Part shown: positions 1 through 9,742 of the stretch, piece after piece
Layout: the number at the start of each line of letters is the position of its first letter
Position numbering within the stretch: position 1 is the stretch's first letter
NCBI GenBank assembly: GCA_002377585.1
Contig: DFQC01000038.1
Location: 97,997 to 161,996 of the forward strand
Source of the DNA: Anaerolineales bacterium UBA3499
GTDB taxonomy: Bacteria > Chloroflexota > Anaerolineae > Anaerolineales > UBA11657
Length of the DNA stretch: 64,000 bases
Direction of reading: 5' to 3'
The notes under the pieces: model-generated
What the model saw: only the letters and a program-made list of their open reading frames with translations
The model's database searches: none
Told to the model about the DNA's origin: nothing
Made by a program: the position numbers and the translations under genes

Positions 1-1
1 A

Positions 2-871
2 CTAAACGTACAAAAATGGAAGTATGCTAAGCTGCCTAACCAGCTAATGTGGGCATCAGAGCAGATTAATGCAGGTTACTACGGATGGAGACATGGTCGC
101 ATACAACAGCTTACCCTGGCTGAAGGAGAAACATATCAACTCGACCCACGCCTAAACTCTGGCACTGTAGCAATTTACTCGTTCTTTGCCCAGTTATATT
201 CGCAAGCATTATTTGAACAAGCAATAGGACCCAATGGATTTTCCGCAACATATGAACAACTCTTCGGAGACCCCTTTGATTTCCAAGTTGATCTATTGGA
301 GCCAGGTTTGACACAGCCGGAAATTGAACTTCCCTTTGAACATAATGTTATATGGAATTTTACTGGTGGGCCACACAATGCATGGAGAGACTCAGCTCCT
401 TGGGCAGCTATCGATTTTGCGCCACAATTAGCTGAGCCTGGTTGTGCTAAAAGCACTGACTGGATTGTGGCACCTGCATCAGGTGTAATATCTCGTATCC
501 AGAATGGTGTATTAGCCCAAAACTTAGGCAATGACAAGTCAGAACTCACAGGTTGGACTCTAGTTTACGTACATTTATTGCCTGAAAAATATAAGCTCAG
601 AGTAGGCCAACAAGTCGAATCTGGAGAACGACTAGGTCGACCATCTTGCGAAGGAGATTTCGAAAGCACAGGTACTCACTTACATCTAGCGCGCAAATAC
701 AATGGTGAGTGGATACCGGCTTCTGGACCTCCCACTTTCTCTCTTGGCAATTGGGATGTTATAGGAGAGCATCGTCCGTATCGCGGCAAATTACATAATC
801 ATAACAGTGGAATCTCGATAGAAGCCTGCGCTTGCGTAAATGACAATCAAATTTCAAAACCACACAAATGA
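2..871 (+). CDS. M23-family peptidase, 3' part (5' end outside window)
   Basis: The reading frame is open from base 2, so the gene begins before the window; the first internal ATG is at 47. Counted from that ATG, the C-terminal half is a lysostaphin-like M23 metallopeptidase domain. Candidate zinc ligands are His110 and Asp123 (in an AIDFAP stretch) and the His211-x-His213 pair, with a YVHL strand (His176) between them. M23 enzymes cut peptidoglycan cross-bridges or stem peptides outside the membrane. The spacing between the first His and the Asp is longer than the usual HxxxD, so activity is likely but not certain. Its last 32 bases overlap an alternative upstream start of the next gene. Confidence 0.8.
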   Translation, partial: LNVQKWKYAKLPNQLMWASEQINAGYYGWRHGRIQQLTLAEGETYQLDPRLNSGTVAIYSFFAQLYSQALFEQAIGPNGFSATYEQLFGDPFDFQVDLLEPGLTQPEIELPFEHNVIWNFTGGPHNAWRDSAPWAAIDFAPQLAEPGCAKSTDWIVAPASGVISRIQNGVLAQNLGNDKSELTGWTLVYVHLLPEKYKLRVGQQVESGERLGRPSCEGDFESTGTHLHLARKYNGEWIPASGPPTFSLGNWDVIGEHRPYRGKLHNHNSGISIEACACVNDNQISKPHK

Positions 872-905
872 CAGATATGAATATAATGAGTATGAGGACC
901 AAACA

Positions 906-1757
906 ATGACAAAAAGTACCTTTCAATTTGGAACGGTCGGGTCACCAGTCACTACCCCCAAAAGCCCAGGTGGTTCAGTAGGAGCTATTGCACAAACAGC
1001 TGTACTAGGTCTAACAACTCTAGAATTAGGATGGGTACATTCTGTACGAGTAAAAGAGTCTACCTGCGAAAAAATCAATGCAGCTTCCGAAGAAAACAAT
1101 GTAACTCTTAGTGTGCATGCACCATATTTTATTAACCTAAATGCGAAGGATGAGGAATGGCCAAAAAGTCGAAGGCGTTTAATGGATGCGGCTCATTACG
1201 GAAATTTGGCTGGGGCTACTGACATAATTTTTCATCCCGGTTCTTATTTCGGTGCTCCACCAAAAGAGGTATTACCATTAGCTATAGAAAGACTGAATGG
1301 ATGCGTTGAGGAGCTAAGACAATCATCCAATACAGTAACACTGCGTCCAGAAACAATGGGTAAAAGTGCCATGCTTGGATCGCTCACTGATACACTTGAA
1401 CTTTCCAAAAATATACCAGGGGTTGCTCCATGTATAGACATTGCTCACTTACATGCCCGTAATGGTGATGGTACAGTTAACACTTACCAAGAATTTGAAG
1501 ATATTATTGAATCCATAAGTACCACACTAGGTGACAAAGAACTTAACAATTTGCACATTCACATCTCCGGAATAGAATATGGCCCTAAGGGCGAACGGAA
1601 ACATTTGACTTTTGAAGAAGGAGACCTAAATTACTTTGATTTTCTGCAAGTGTTATCCGATTGCCATTGCTCAGGTAGACTGCTTTGTGAAAGCCCAATA
1701 ATGGAAGACGATGCACTGTTAATTAAGAAAGTATGGCAACAAATACAAAATAGCTAA
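906..1757 (+). CDS. Endonuclease IV-like TIM-barrel protein (AP endonuclease family 2)
   Basis: A 283-residue protein of the xylose isomerase-like/AP endonuclease 2 superfamily. Metal-binding strands are visible in order: VHAPYFINL, FHPGSY, PETMGK, CIDIAHLHARNG, HIHISG and CESP. This matches the trinuclear metal site of deoxyribonuclease IV, which cuts at abasic sites. I chose the ATG at 906 because GAGG lies 8 bases upstream and the family's first strand (FGTVGSP) begins soon after; an in-frame ATG at 840 would add 22 residues and overlap the preceding gene. It is followed after 10 bases by tdh. It could be a sugar isomerase of the same fold, but the HAPYFINL and PETMG motifs favour the DNA-repair branch. 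Confidence 0.8.
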   Translation: MTKSTFQFGTVGSPVTTPKSPGGSVGAIAQTAVLGLTTLELGWVHSVRVKESTCEKINAASEENNVTLSVHAPYFINLNAKDEEWPKSRRRLMDAAHYGNLAGATDIIFHPGSYFGAPPKEVLPLAIERLNGCVEELRQSSNTVTLRPETMGKSAMLGSLTDTLELSKNIPGVAPCIDIAHLHARNGDGTVNTYQEFEDIIESISTTLGDKELNNLHIHISGIEYGPKGERKHLTFEEGDLNYFDFLQVLSDCHCSGRLLCESPIMEDDALLIKKVWQQIQNS

Positions 1758-1767
1758 CAACAATTAT

Positions 1768-2799
1768 ATGAAAGCCCTGGTAAAAACAAGAGCACAAGTT
1801 GGTCTTGAGCTCAAAGAAATTCCAACTCCTGAACCTGGCCCAGATGATGTACGCATCCATATAATGAAAAGTTCCATTTGCGGAACTGACTTGCATATTT
1901 ATGATTGGGACGATTGGGCATCACATAACATAAATATTCCTCTTACTATAGGTCACGAATACGTAGGAATTGTGGACAAAGTTGGTAGTAACGTACATGA
2001 TTACTCTCCAGGCGATTTGGTGTCAGGAGAAGGTCACATAGTGTGTGGGCGCTGCCGCAACTGCTTAGCAGGAAGACGACATTTGTGCCGCGATACACTA
2101 GGAGTCGGAATCAATCGTCCTGGTGCCTTTGCAGAGTATCTCATAATACCTGTTGCCAATGTATGGCCTTGCGATAGTAAAATACCTCTAGAGATACTAA
2201 CCTGTTTCGACCCATTAGGTAATGCCACACATGCATCATTGTCATTCAATGTAATAGGTGAGGATGTGCTTATAACTGGTGCAGGACCAATTGGTCTTAT
2301 GGCAGCTTCAATAGTACGTCATATAGGTGCCCGTCACGTAGTAATCACTGATCCCAATCCTTACAGACTTACATTAGCTAAGAATATGGGCGTTAGTATG
2401 GCAATCAATCCTCAAGAACAAACGCTCACAGATATAATGAATCATCTAGCTATGAAAGAGGGATTTGACGTTGGTCTCGAAATGTCTGGAAGTCCCAAAG
2501 CACTACACTCCATAATAAAAAACATGAGTCATGGAGGAAAAATAGCTTTGCTTGGATTACTTCCGGATACCACAACTACAGCTTGGAATAAAGTAATTTT
2601 CCATGGATTAACTATTAAGGGCATATATGGAAGAGAAATGTTTGAAACTTGGTACAAAATGACTACTATGTTGCAATCTGGATTAGATATCTCTAAGGTA
2701 GTAACACATCAAATGAGTTATAAAGATTATGGCGATGGTTTTGACTTGATGCGTTCAGGACAATGCGGAAAAGTAGTTTTGGACTGGAGAGAAATATAG
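1768..2799 (+). CDS. tdh: L-threonine 3-dehydrogenase
   Basis: A zinc-dependent medium-chain dehydrogenase of 343 residues that oxidises L-threonine to 2-amino-3-ketobutyrate with NAD. Catalytic zinc residues are Cys38 (ICGTDLHIYDWD, typical of Tdh) and His63-Glu64 (IGHEYVG). The structural zinc lobe has Cys93, Cys96, Cys99 and Cys107. A Rossmann motif (GAGPIGLMA) lies near residue 170. The next gene begins on the base after the stop codon and encodes the partner ligase, which fixes the role as threonine degradation to glycine and acetyl-CoA. Confidence 0.95.
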   Translation: MKALVKTRAQVGLELKEIPTPEPGPDDVRIHIMKSSICGTDLHIYDWDDWASHNINIPLTIGHEYVGIVDKVGSNVHDYSPGDLVSGEGHIVCGRCRNCLAGRRHLCRDTLGVGINRPGAFAEYLIIPVANVWPCDSKIPLEILTCFDPLGNATHASLSFNVIGEDVLITGAGPIGLMAASIVRHIGARHVVITDPNPYRLTLAKNMGVSMAINPQEQTLTDIMNHLAMKEGFDVGLEMSGSPKALHSIIKNMSHGGKIALLGLLPDTTTTAWNKVIFHGLTIKGIYGREMFETWYKMTTMLQSGLDISKVVTHQMSYKDYGDGFDLMRSGQCGKVVLDWREI

Positions 2800-3993
2800 A
2801 TGGTTGACAATTTACGCAATCATATTCTACAGGAATTAGAAAACATTAAGTATTCTGGACTGTACAAAGATGAGAGAATAATAAACAGTCCACAGCAATC
2901 TAAGATTTTGGTCAAGGGTGATAAAGAAATAATTAATTTGTGTTCAAACAACTATTTAGGTTTGGCGAACCATCCAGCTATCATTGCAAGTGCTCATGAA
3001 AGTCTTGACTTGTGGGGTTATGGTATGTCGAGCGTACGTTTTATTTGCGGAACCCAGTCAATACACAAGAGTCTAGAAAATGCCACTAGCACTTTCCTTG
3101 GTACTGAAGACACGATTCTATACACGTCCTGTTTCGATGCCAATGCCGGACTTTATGAGACATTGCTAGGACCAGAAGACGCAATCATTAGTGATGAACT
3201 CAACCATGCCAGTATCATCGACGGAATCAGATTGTGTAAAGCGACCAAATACAGATTCATCAACGGCGATATGAACGATTTGGAAAAGCAATTAATAGCC
3301 TCTCAATCCGCTAGATTTCGCATGATAGCTACCGATGGAGTATTTTCCATGGATGGCACCATTGCAAACCTGAGTACAATATGTGACCTAGCAGATAAGC
3401 ATCAAGCTATTGTAATGATTGATGATTCGCATGCTGTTGGTGTTCTAGGGCAATCTGGTCGCGGAACTCATGAATACTGTGGAGTCATGGGACGAGTCGA
3501 TATTATTACTGGCACATATGGAAAGGCACTTGGAGGAGCAAGCGGTGGATATACTAGTGGCCCACGTGAAATCATATCTCTCTTAAGACAACGTTCTAGA
3601 CCTTACCTATTCTCTAATACTTTATCCCCAAGTATAGTAAGTGCATCATTAACATCTTTAGAGATGTTATCGCAATCCACTGAGTTGCGCGAAAAACTAG
3701 AATCAAACACCTCATATTTTAGAAAAGGCATATCTGAAATAGGTTTTGAAACACCGGACGGTGAACATCCCATATTACCTATTATGCTAGGAGATGCACT
3801 AGCCGCACACAACATAGCTGAACGTCTCCTAGAACTTGGAGTATACGTCATAGGCTTTTCTTATCCAGTTGTACCCAAAGACAAAGCCCGCATACGTGTT
3901 CAGATATCCGCTGCTCACACTCAAAATGATTTAGATGAAGCACTTAAAGCCTTTGAGCAAGTTATGAGGGAAATTTCCAGTACTTCCCTATGA
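2800..3993 (+). CDS. kbl: Glycine C-acetyltransferase (2-amino-3-ketobutyrate CoA ligase)
   Basis: A 397-residue PLP enzyme of the alpha-oxoamine synthase family. It cleaves 2-amino-3-ketobutyrate with CoA to glycine and acetyl-CoA. The PLP lysine is Lys242 in [21 protein letters not shown] and IDDSHAVG are the substrate and cofactor motifs of the family, and CSNNYLGLA is the usual N-terminal signature. The start codon directly follows the tdh stop, so the two are translationally coupled. Length is normal for Kbl. Related BioF or HemA functions are less likely given tdh upstream. Confidence 0.95.
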   Translation: MVDNLRNHILQELENIKYSGLYKDERIINSPQQSKILVKGDKEIINLCSNNYLGLANHPAIIASAHESLDLWGYGMSSVRFICGTQSIHKSLENATSTFLGTEDTILYTSCFDANAGLYETLLGPEDAIISDELNHASIIDGIRLCKATKYRFINGDMNDLEKQLIASQSARFRMIATDGVFSMDGTIANLSTICDLADKHQAIVMIDDSHAVGVLGQSGRGTHEYCGVMGRVDIITGTYGKALGGASGGYTSGPREIISLLRQRSRPYLFSNTLSPSIVSASLTSLEMLSQSTELREKLESNTSYFRKGISEIGFETPDGEHPILPIMLGDALAAHNIAERLLELGVYVIGFSYPVVPKDKARIRVQISAAHTQNDLDEALKAFEQVMREISSTSL

Positions 3994-4001
3994 CATTTAA
4001 C

Positions 4002-4997
4002 CTACTTGCTTGGTGCAAATGTATCCATCATCAGATAAGGATCTCCTAGTGGATATAGGATAGGACAAGTACATCCACTTTTAACGTACTCATTTACACG
4101 CTCTCGAACTTCATCCGGTGTGCCAGTAGCACTAATACTCAAAACAAACTCATCAGGCACATATTGCATAGCTTCTATAATTTGATCCTTGCTAGCAGGC
4201 CATCCCAATATTTGCTGAACTTTTTCAACGATATCAGCAGACACGCCCGAGGCTTGGGCAATATGCGGTTGTTGTGCCAAATATTGAGTAAGCAACGTTT
4301 TAGCCCCCTCAATAGCTTTTGCTCGATCATCGTGTACTGAACACACTATTAATTGTGGCCGATCAATTTCATCTAAGTGACGACCAGCACGTTTGGCACC
4401 ATCTTCCAATTGCTGCATGGCCCTGTCATTATAATTTGGGGGAACACAATAATTTAGAACAACACCATCGGCAATCTCACCTGTGAGCTCCATCATTTTT
4501 GGTCCAGTTGCACCTATATAGATTGGTACATTCCTTGCCTCTGATCGACCATGCACTACATCGAGCTCTACACCTTTAAGTTGATGAAATTCGCCCGTAA
4601 AAGTAACATTCTCAAGTGCTAGTAACTTGCGTAACAGCTCAACAGTCTCTCTCATGGCCAAAAGAGGTTTGCGGCGATGAATTCCTACATTGGATGCCAA
4701 CGGATCCCACCACGCTCCTATACCACAAATAATCCGATCAGGTGCGAGATCATCTAAAGTAAGTAAGGTCGATGCTAATAATCCAATATTACGTGTCCAA
4801 TTATTTATTACACCGGAACCCACCTTCAGAGTAGATGTATGTGCTGCAAACGCAGCCATGGGTACAATCGCATCCCTGACTAACCTACTTTCTGCCTGCC
4901 ACACTGCTTCAAAACCTTTCTTCTCTGCATACTGAGCATATTTTATGCCCTCAGCTAGAGAATGTGCATCTTGCAGATAAAGTGCTACCCTATCCAT
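4002..4997 (-). CDS. LLM-class (luciferase-like) F420-dependent oxidoreductase
   Basis: A 331-residue TIM-barrel protein of the luciferase-like monooxygenase superfamily, close in layout to F420-dependent methylene-tetrahydromethanopterin reductase (Mer)-type enzymes. Visible motifs include [31 protein letters not shown] and [21 protein letters not shown] strong AGGAGGTGGAGA precedes the ATG. It is the last gene of the minus-strand F420 block, 16 bases after cofC, so F420 rather than FMN is the likely cofactor. The substrate cannot be told from sequence. Confidence 0.85.
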   Translation of the reverse strand: MDRVALYLQDAHSLAEGIKYAQYAEKKGFEAVWQAESRLVRDAIVPMAAFAAHTSTLKVGSGVINNWTRNIGLLASTLLTLDDLAPDRIICGIGAWWDPLASNVGIHRRKPLLAMRETVELLRKLLALENVTFTGEFHQLKGVELDVVHGRSEARNVPIYIGATGPKMMELTGEIADGVVLNYCVPPNYNDRAMQQLEDGAKRAGRHLDEIDRPQLIVCSVHDDRAKAIEGAKTLLTQYLAQQPHIAQASGVSADIVEKVQQILGWPASKDQIIEAMQYVPDEFVLSISATGTPDEVRERVNEYVKSGCTCPILYPLGDPYLMMDTFAPSK

Positions 4998-5013
4998 TTG
5001 TCTCCACCTCCTA

Positions 5014-5631
5014 TTATTGAGTGTTTAAAACTACATTTTGCAGTCGTCTTAGATCATCTGGATCATCAATATCAAATGCAACATTAGACAGACGGTATAC
5101 ATGTAATTTAGCTTTAATACGTTTTGCTTCCACCTTGTGACTTGACAGACTGTCTCTTCCAAACTTGTATCGTAACACGCCAGGTGGTCTTATGAAAAGC
5201 GCATTAGTTCCTACACCATGTTGATCAGGTACAATCCTGACCAACCTATTAGAATCGTCTGCATCGACGATTTTTTCAACATCTGCTATTGTCAATAATG
5301 GCAAATCTGAAGGAAGAACCAGCAAACCGGTAGCACCATGCGCCAATGTCACTGATGTTGCTTGATGTAACGCACTATTGAGATCTGAAGGGCTATCTTC
5401 TTGAACTGTGAAAACTGCCTGCTTGTCAGCCAATCGCAAAACACTTCTATCATTACTTATCACTATAGTGTTTTCAATTAATTCCGATTCGTTCAGTGTC
5501 CTTAGAGTACTTAATAGTAAACTACTAATAAGATCTCGCCTTGCATCTGCAGACAGCACATCCGATAAACGGCTTTTACTAATATCTAAATTTTTCACCG
5601 GAACAATTGCCCAGTTAGCCATGATATTCAA
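5014..5631 (-). CDS. cofC: 2-phospho-L-lactate (or phosphoenolpyruvate) guanylyltransferase
   Basis: A 205-residue nucleotidyltransferase of the CofC/FbiD family, which activates 2-phospho-L-lactate, or in many bacteria phosphoenolpyruvate, with GTP for F420 side-chain assembly. Support comes from the N-terminal [13 protein letters not shown], the PSDLPLL motif, GVGTNALF and FDIDDPDDL. The start overlaps the end of cofD by four bases, so the two are coupled. The likely true start is the first or second Met (MNIMANW). Whether PL or PEP is the substrate is not readable; the neighbouring FbiB-type reductase favours PEP. Confidence 0.92.
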   Translation of the reverse strand: MNIMANWAIVPVKNLDISKSRLSDVLSADARRDLISSLLLSTLRTLNESELIENTIVISNDRSVLRLADKQAVFTVQEDSPSDLNSALHQATSVTLAHGATGLLVLPSDLPLLTIADVEKIVDADDSNRLVRIVPDQHGVGTNALFIRPPGVLRYKFGRDSLSSHKVEAKRIKAKLHVYRLSNVAFDIDDPDDLRRLQNVVLNTQ

Positions 5632-6590
5632 TTATCTCCGACTTTAATTTCATGAGCAAAATCCATAATATTGTTCGCAAGACTTTTCTTGACTTTTAAA
5701 GACGTCATAATCGTATCCGTTACTAGTACACGTTGTCCTATGTCTTCTATTTTGCTTGCTTCAGCGGCATCTTTTTTGTCGATAACAAAACCATCTGCAA
5801 TATCTTTATACTCTAGAGCGACAGAGACCGCAGATGGAGTGTACCCCAATTCACGCATCATCTTAGCAGCTGGACCCTTGATTGCTTGACCATCTACTAT
5901 TGGAGACACCGCTATTATGGGCACCGCAATATCACGCAATTGATCCCGTATACCTCCTAGAGACAATATAGGAGCTATACTAACATACGGATTGGAGGGA
6001 CAAATTATTACTGCTTCCAGATCTTTTGCCTTCAAAGATTCAGATGCAAGCGGATTGAACACAGCAGTTTGCACACCCTCAAATTCAAATCCTAGCACTT
6101 TGGGTGAACAGCCAAGATGAACAAAATACTCCTGAAATGGGAGGAACCCTTCATCTGTGTCTACCATAGTCCGCACAGGATCATCAGTCATTGGTAATAT
6201 CCGCACATCAGTTCCCATAATTCTACAAAAGTCTGCTGTGATATCACTCAATTTATCATTAGCATTCATACGATATGTCCGATGAATATGTGTTGCTAAA
6301 TCACGGTCACCTAAGCTAAACCAAGTCTCACCGCCTATTTCCCGTAGTGCTTCTAGAAAGTTCCAGCTTTCTGACTGTAGACCCCAACCTGTCTCAACAT
6401 TGTTTAGGTCACATAACGTGTACATGACTGTATCCAAATCTGGACATATATACAGACCCAAATGTTCAAAATCGTCAGCCGTATTTACCACAACAGTCAA
6501 CTTGTTCGATTCAAGGACTTCTGCCAATCCTTTAGTCAATTTAGCACCACCTACTCCACCAGCCAGAGCTACAACTGAACCTATAGCCAC
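5628..6590 (-). CDS. cofD: 2-phospho-L-lactate transferase (F420-0 synthase)
   Basis: A 320-residue CofD/FbiA family protein. It transfers the phospholactyl or phosphoenolpyruvyl group from its GDP-activated form to the deazaflavin Fo. The signature N-terminus LAGGVGGAKLTKGL, VVNTADDFEHLGLYICPDLDTVMYT (read in parts), GWGLQ, FSLGDRDLATHIHRT and CPSNPYVSIAPIL are all present. The first bases overlap the upstream nitroreductase gene by 10 and the end overlaps cofC by 4, which shows one transcription unit. Fo itself needs CofG/CofH or FbiC, and none is in this window. Confidence 0.95.
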   Translation of the reverse strand: MAIGSVVALAGGVGGAKLTKGLAEVLESNKLTVVVNTADDFEHLGLYICPDLDTVMYTLCDLNNVETGWGLQSESWNFLEALREIGGETWFSLGDRDLATHIHRTYRMNANDKLSDITADFCRIMGTDVRILPMTDDPVRTMVDTDEGFLPFQEYFVHLGCSPKVLGFEFEGVQTAVFNPLASESLKAKDLEAVIICPSNPYVSIAPILSLGGIRDQLRDIAVPIIAVSPIVDGQAIKGPAAKMMRELGYTPSAVSVALEYKDIADGFVIDKKDAAEASKIEDIGQRVLVTDTIMTSLKVKKSLANNIMDFAHEIKVGDN

Positions 6591-7177
6591 TTAGTAACCT
6601 TCGACAATGAAAAACGAGACGGTGTCTTACCATCTTCATCTGGGTAACCTAACGTAACCAGGGCTTGTGGATACCAATTCTGTGGCAGTTTTAGAGTGTC
6701 TATCACTGTTTTAGTACAGAACAAAGGAGCACACCTCCAACAAGCACCTAATCCCATCTCATGAGCTGACAACAATAAATTTTGCACCGCCATAGCCGTA
6801 CTCTGAACGGCCATCATTAGCTCAGCACTACTTCTATGTCCATCCACATACACATCCATATCAGACATAGTTAAGCAAACTACAATGACTATTGGTGATC
6901 CAACAATTAATTGTATAGATTTAGCAACATCGCGCTCAATAATTTCGGGATCATCACCATCGTTGGTGCGGTCAACACGCAATTTATTGCCCATTGCATT
7001 AGCAAGATTTTCTTTGTGAAAGGCCTTTTGTAACACTGCAAACCTCCAAGGTTGCTTATTATGTGCAGAAGGAGCCCATGTAGCAGCTTCAAGCAACTTA
7101 TTTAAAACATCATCTTGCACCGTATCAGTGAGATAACGACGAATCGAACGACGGCTTTTCAATACCTGCTCAAACAT
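6581..7177 (-). CDS. Nitroreductase-family protein, like the C-terminal domain of FbiB
   Basis: A 198-residue FMN-binding nitroreductase fold protein. The N-terminal RRSIRRYLTD, AATWAPSAHNKQPWRF, the central AVQNLLLSAHEMGLGACW and the C-terminal VTLGYPDE are family marks. In Actinobacteria FbiB is a fusion of a CofE ligase and such a domain, and the latter reduces dehydro-F420-0. Here the two halves are separate genes in one cluster, with cofE about 1.7 kb upstream. Dehydro-F420 reductase is therefore the best guess. A general nitroreductase is the alternative. Confidence 0.82.
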   Translation of the reverse strand: MFEQVLKSRRSIRRYLTDTVQDDVLNKLLEAATWAPSAHNKQPWRFAVLQKAFHKENLANAMGNKLRVDRTNDGDDPEIIERDVAKSIQLIVGSPIVIVVCLTMSDMDVYVDGHRSSAELMMAVQSTAMAVQNLLLSAHEMGLGACWRCAPLFCTKTVIDTLKLPQNWYPQALVTLGYPDEDGKTPSRFSLSKVTKWL

Positions 7178-7229
7178 GAAGAACCTGCCTGGCTATATCA
7201 TTCATCCCAACTAATATTCCTAACGAATT

Positions 7230-8399
7230 TCATTTATCATAACTATCTAATAGTTTTGAAGCTATTATCTCAGATATGTACCTGTTGCCCTCGGGCATCA
7301 AATGTATAGAGTCGGCTCGGTATTGATCTATATCAACAGCATGCAAATCGACAAGAATGAACTCATCGAAATTACCAAATCGTTTTATCAAGCTTGAACC
7401 TAGTATATCTCCTCTAAGTGCAAGTCTCTGCATTAAATCATCCGATGTGCTGGCATCACTAATTTCAGATCCAGCAAGTTGGCTAGCCGGACTAGGTTGT
7501 AGAATAGCAACAACTTTTGTTCCATTTCGCAGTACATCTGCTACAAACTCTACATACATTTGCACAAAATCCTCGGTCGCTTCATTGGCATCAGTATTCT
7601 TATCAATAGTTACCACTACTCTATTTATTGATTCCATCATATTAATATAAGATGTTTGTCCTTCTAAAAACTCCATTACGACATGAATCAACAACGAAAC
7701 ATCTCGAAGTTTGGTATTGATAGGCAACCACAACTGACACCAATCGCCAATACCATTGTATCCTGCATGAATCACCAAAACATCAAACTTGTACATCTTA
7801 GAAAAATGTCTGAAACGACGTATTCCACAATCAAGACCTGCCCCTTCCAAGCCCAAATTAGCGACTCTGAAGCTATGATGATCATTGGTATTGACATACA
7901 CATTAAGATGTTCCTCAAAATATGCTGGCCAAGCCTCCCACCAATCAACACCATTCCCATAGGTTGTACTACCTCCGATAGCCGCTATATAGTGGGTGTC
8001 TTCTGGTTTGATAATCGAAATAACCGGCCCCCTATACCCAATATAATTCATGCCAACATGTAATGGAGATGGGGTATGTTTAGAACTTAAGCTTCGTAGA
8101 CCAACCTCAACAGTAACAAAAAGCCAAACAAAAAACATCAATGCCATCAAAGAAAGATAAGGACCACCATTCAGTAACCTCATAGCCCTAATTCTCACCG
8201 GACCACTTAGCAAGACAATACTTGCAATGGAAATACCGAGTGACGGCAATATCATTCCTACAATCCAGTTGTTTGAATATGGTAAAAAAGCAAGCCATGA
8301 TCCAGATTGACCAATGGCGCTTTCGGATTGGTGCAATAGCGAAAATAAAAATGGCAGAAATATAACAGCCAGACCAACCATCTTTACTGTTTTACTCAT
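7230..8399 (-). CDS. Membrane-anchored SGNH/GDSL-type hydrolase
   Basis: A 389-residue protein with about three N-terminal hydrophobic segments (within residues 8-105), followed by an SGNH hydrolase domain outside the membrane. The blocks are visible: GGSTTYGNG (nucleophile Ser), a Gly block in LGLEGAG, GYNGIGDW (Asn block) and DSIHLMPEGN (Asp-His). These enzymes deacylate or transfer acyl groups on lipids or cell-wall sugars. It sits in the same orientation inside the F420 block, with 52 bases to the nitroreductase and 102 bases to the PPOX gene. No family-level link to F420 is known to me. I see no strong ribosome site at this ATG. Confidence 0.75.
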   Translation of the reverse strand: MSKTVKMVGLAVIFLPFLFSLLHQSESAIGQSGSWLAFLPYSNNWIVGMILPSLGISIASIVLLSGPVRIRAMRLLNGGPYLSLMALMFFVWLFVTVEVGLRSLSSKHTPSPLHVGMNYIGYRGPVISIIKPEDTHYIAAIGGSTTYGNGVDWWEAWPAYFEEHLNVYVNTNDHHSFRVANLGLEGAGLDCGIRRFRHFSKMYKFDVLVIHAGYNGIGDWCQLWLPINTKLRDVSLLIHVVMEFLEGQTSYINMMESINRVVVTIDKNTDANEATEDFVQMYVEFVADVLRNGTKVVAILQPSPASQLAGSEISDASTSDDLMQRLALRGDILGSSLIKRFGNFDEFILVDLHAVDIDQYRADSIHLMPEGNRYISEIIASKLLDSYDK

Positions 8400-8501
8400 A
8401 GTCAGATTAAATTTTTGATTTGTATTACTAGAATCGATACAATACTAAAAAAGTCAGTTGACACATGTCCAACATGAACATGTTTTACATGAATGGTCAT
8501 C

Positions 8502-8900
8502 TTATCCCATGGATGAGATCAATTTAGGAACAAACTTGTAGGTTACTCTGATTTCACCCTTGTAACCATCATACGGTCCACCTGTATATTTCATAGAAAG
8601 ATAATCAATCATCTCACGTGCACCCTCCTCTGTGATTTCGACAACTCGGCCACGTATCTGAATGTAACGATATGGATTTTCAGGGTCTGAAATCGCCATC
8701 GCTACTAAACCACTACGACGCATAACTCTGTCTTTCACCCTATCGCGCGCACTGTTCAATACTATATATTCACCATCATAATCAAACCACAAAGGTGTAA
8801 CGTGAGGAGTTCCATCTTTCAATGACAAAGCTAAGTTCGCAAATGCTTTTTTGTCCCAAGATAAGAGATCTTGATATTTTTGTGGTATTGCACTCGCCAT
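8502..8900 (-). CDS. PPOX-class F420-dependent oxidoreductase
   Basis: A 132-residue split-barrel flavoprotein of the pyridoxamine-5'-phosphate-oxidase-like superfamily. The FANLALSLKDGTPHVTPLWF opening, ARDRVKDRVMRR and YIQIRGRVVEI segments are typical of the small F420-binding branch seen in Actinobacteria and Chloroflexota. AGGAGG lies four bases before the ATG. It starts 12 bases after cofE, which supports F420 use. The substrate is unknown; heme or FMN-binding relatives share the fold. Confidence 0.82.
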   Translation of the reverse strand: MASAIPQKYQDLLSWDKKAFANLALSLKDGTPHVTPLWFDYDGEYIVLNSARDRVKDRVMRRSGLVAMAISDPENPYRYIQIRGRVVEITEEGAREMIDYLSMKYTGGPYDGYKGEIRVTYKFVPKLISSMG

Positions 8901-8912
8901 AAAACCTCCTGA

Positions 8913-9686
8913 TTATCGAAATAGATCTTGTTGTTTGTTACGCAATAAATCAGATGCCTTTCCTTCAGACAATGGATAAGGCAATCCCCTAACATGTACT
9001 ACTGGGCGCATTTCATTGCCCTGACCCATTAGCAACGAAGCAGCAGCTGCAATCTCATCCGCTAGACCAACTTGCGTTGTCTTAAGATCCGCTCCAAAAA
9101 TGTCAGGACAACCACGCAAATCTAGTAAAGCAGGTATCCCAGAAGAACCCAAAGCCAATCCTACTGTGCCATTTCGCCAAGCACGACCATGACTATCATT
9201 AATTATTATCCCTACGCAAATACCAGCTTCTGTCTGTATTCTATTCTGAATTTCACTACAAATACGATCTGGATCAGTAGGTAGAAGCAATACGCGAGAA
9301 CGTCCCTCAATATGATCAATATTAGAACTATCTACTCCAGCATTAGCTGCAACAAAACCAAGACGATGCTCCGTCACTAAGATGCCTTTGCTTTTACGTA
9401 CAACCTCACTAGATTCTGACAAAATAACTTCTACTAACCTAGGATCTTTGTCAACTTCATCTGCCAAACAACAAGCATATTCTGACGGAATAATATCTTC
9501 CAAATCTACATATCTATCCTCTGCCTTTGAAACAATTTTGTGAGTTATAACAATAACATCCCCTGGTTCTAACACAATACTAGTACGATCCAAGGCAGTG
9601 GATACTATCGTCATAATATCATCCCCTGGACCTACTGCGGGTATATCCGATAGTGCCGTCAACACAATCTGGCCTATAGCATTCAT
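8913..9686 (-). CDS. cofE: Coenzyme F420-0:L-glutamate ligase
   Basis: A 257-residue CofE-family protein that adds gamma-linked glutamates to F420-0 using GTP. Typical segments are GDVIVITHKIVSKAE, INDSHGRAWRNGTVG, GADLKTTQVGLADEIAAAA and VHVRGLPY. It is the free-standing form without the nitroreductase domain found in FbiB. It lies between npdG and the PPOX gene on the same strand with short gaps (56 and 12 bases). Confidence 0.94.
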   Translation of the reverse strand: MNAIGQIVLTALSDIPAVGPGDDIMTIVSTALDRTSIVLEPGDVIVITHKIVSKAEDRYVDLEDIIPSEYACCLADEVDKDPRLVEVILSESSEVVRKSKGILVTEHRLGFVAANAGVDSSNIDHIEGRSRVLLLPTDPDRICSEIQNRIQTEAGICVGIIINDSHGRAWRNGTVGLALGSSGIPALLDLRGCPDIFGADLKTTQVGLADEIAAAASLLMGQGNEMRPVVHVRGLPYPLSEGKASDLLRNKQQDLFR

Positions 9687-9742
9687 GATTAAGAATTGTA
9701 AGTACTCAAATCAAAGACAAGACAGGTCCAATGCAACTTGTT

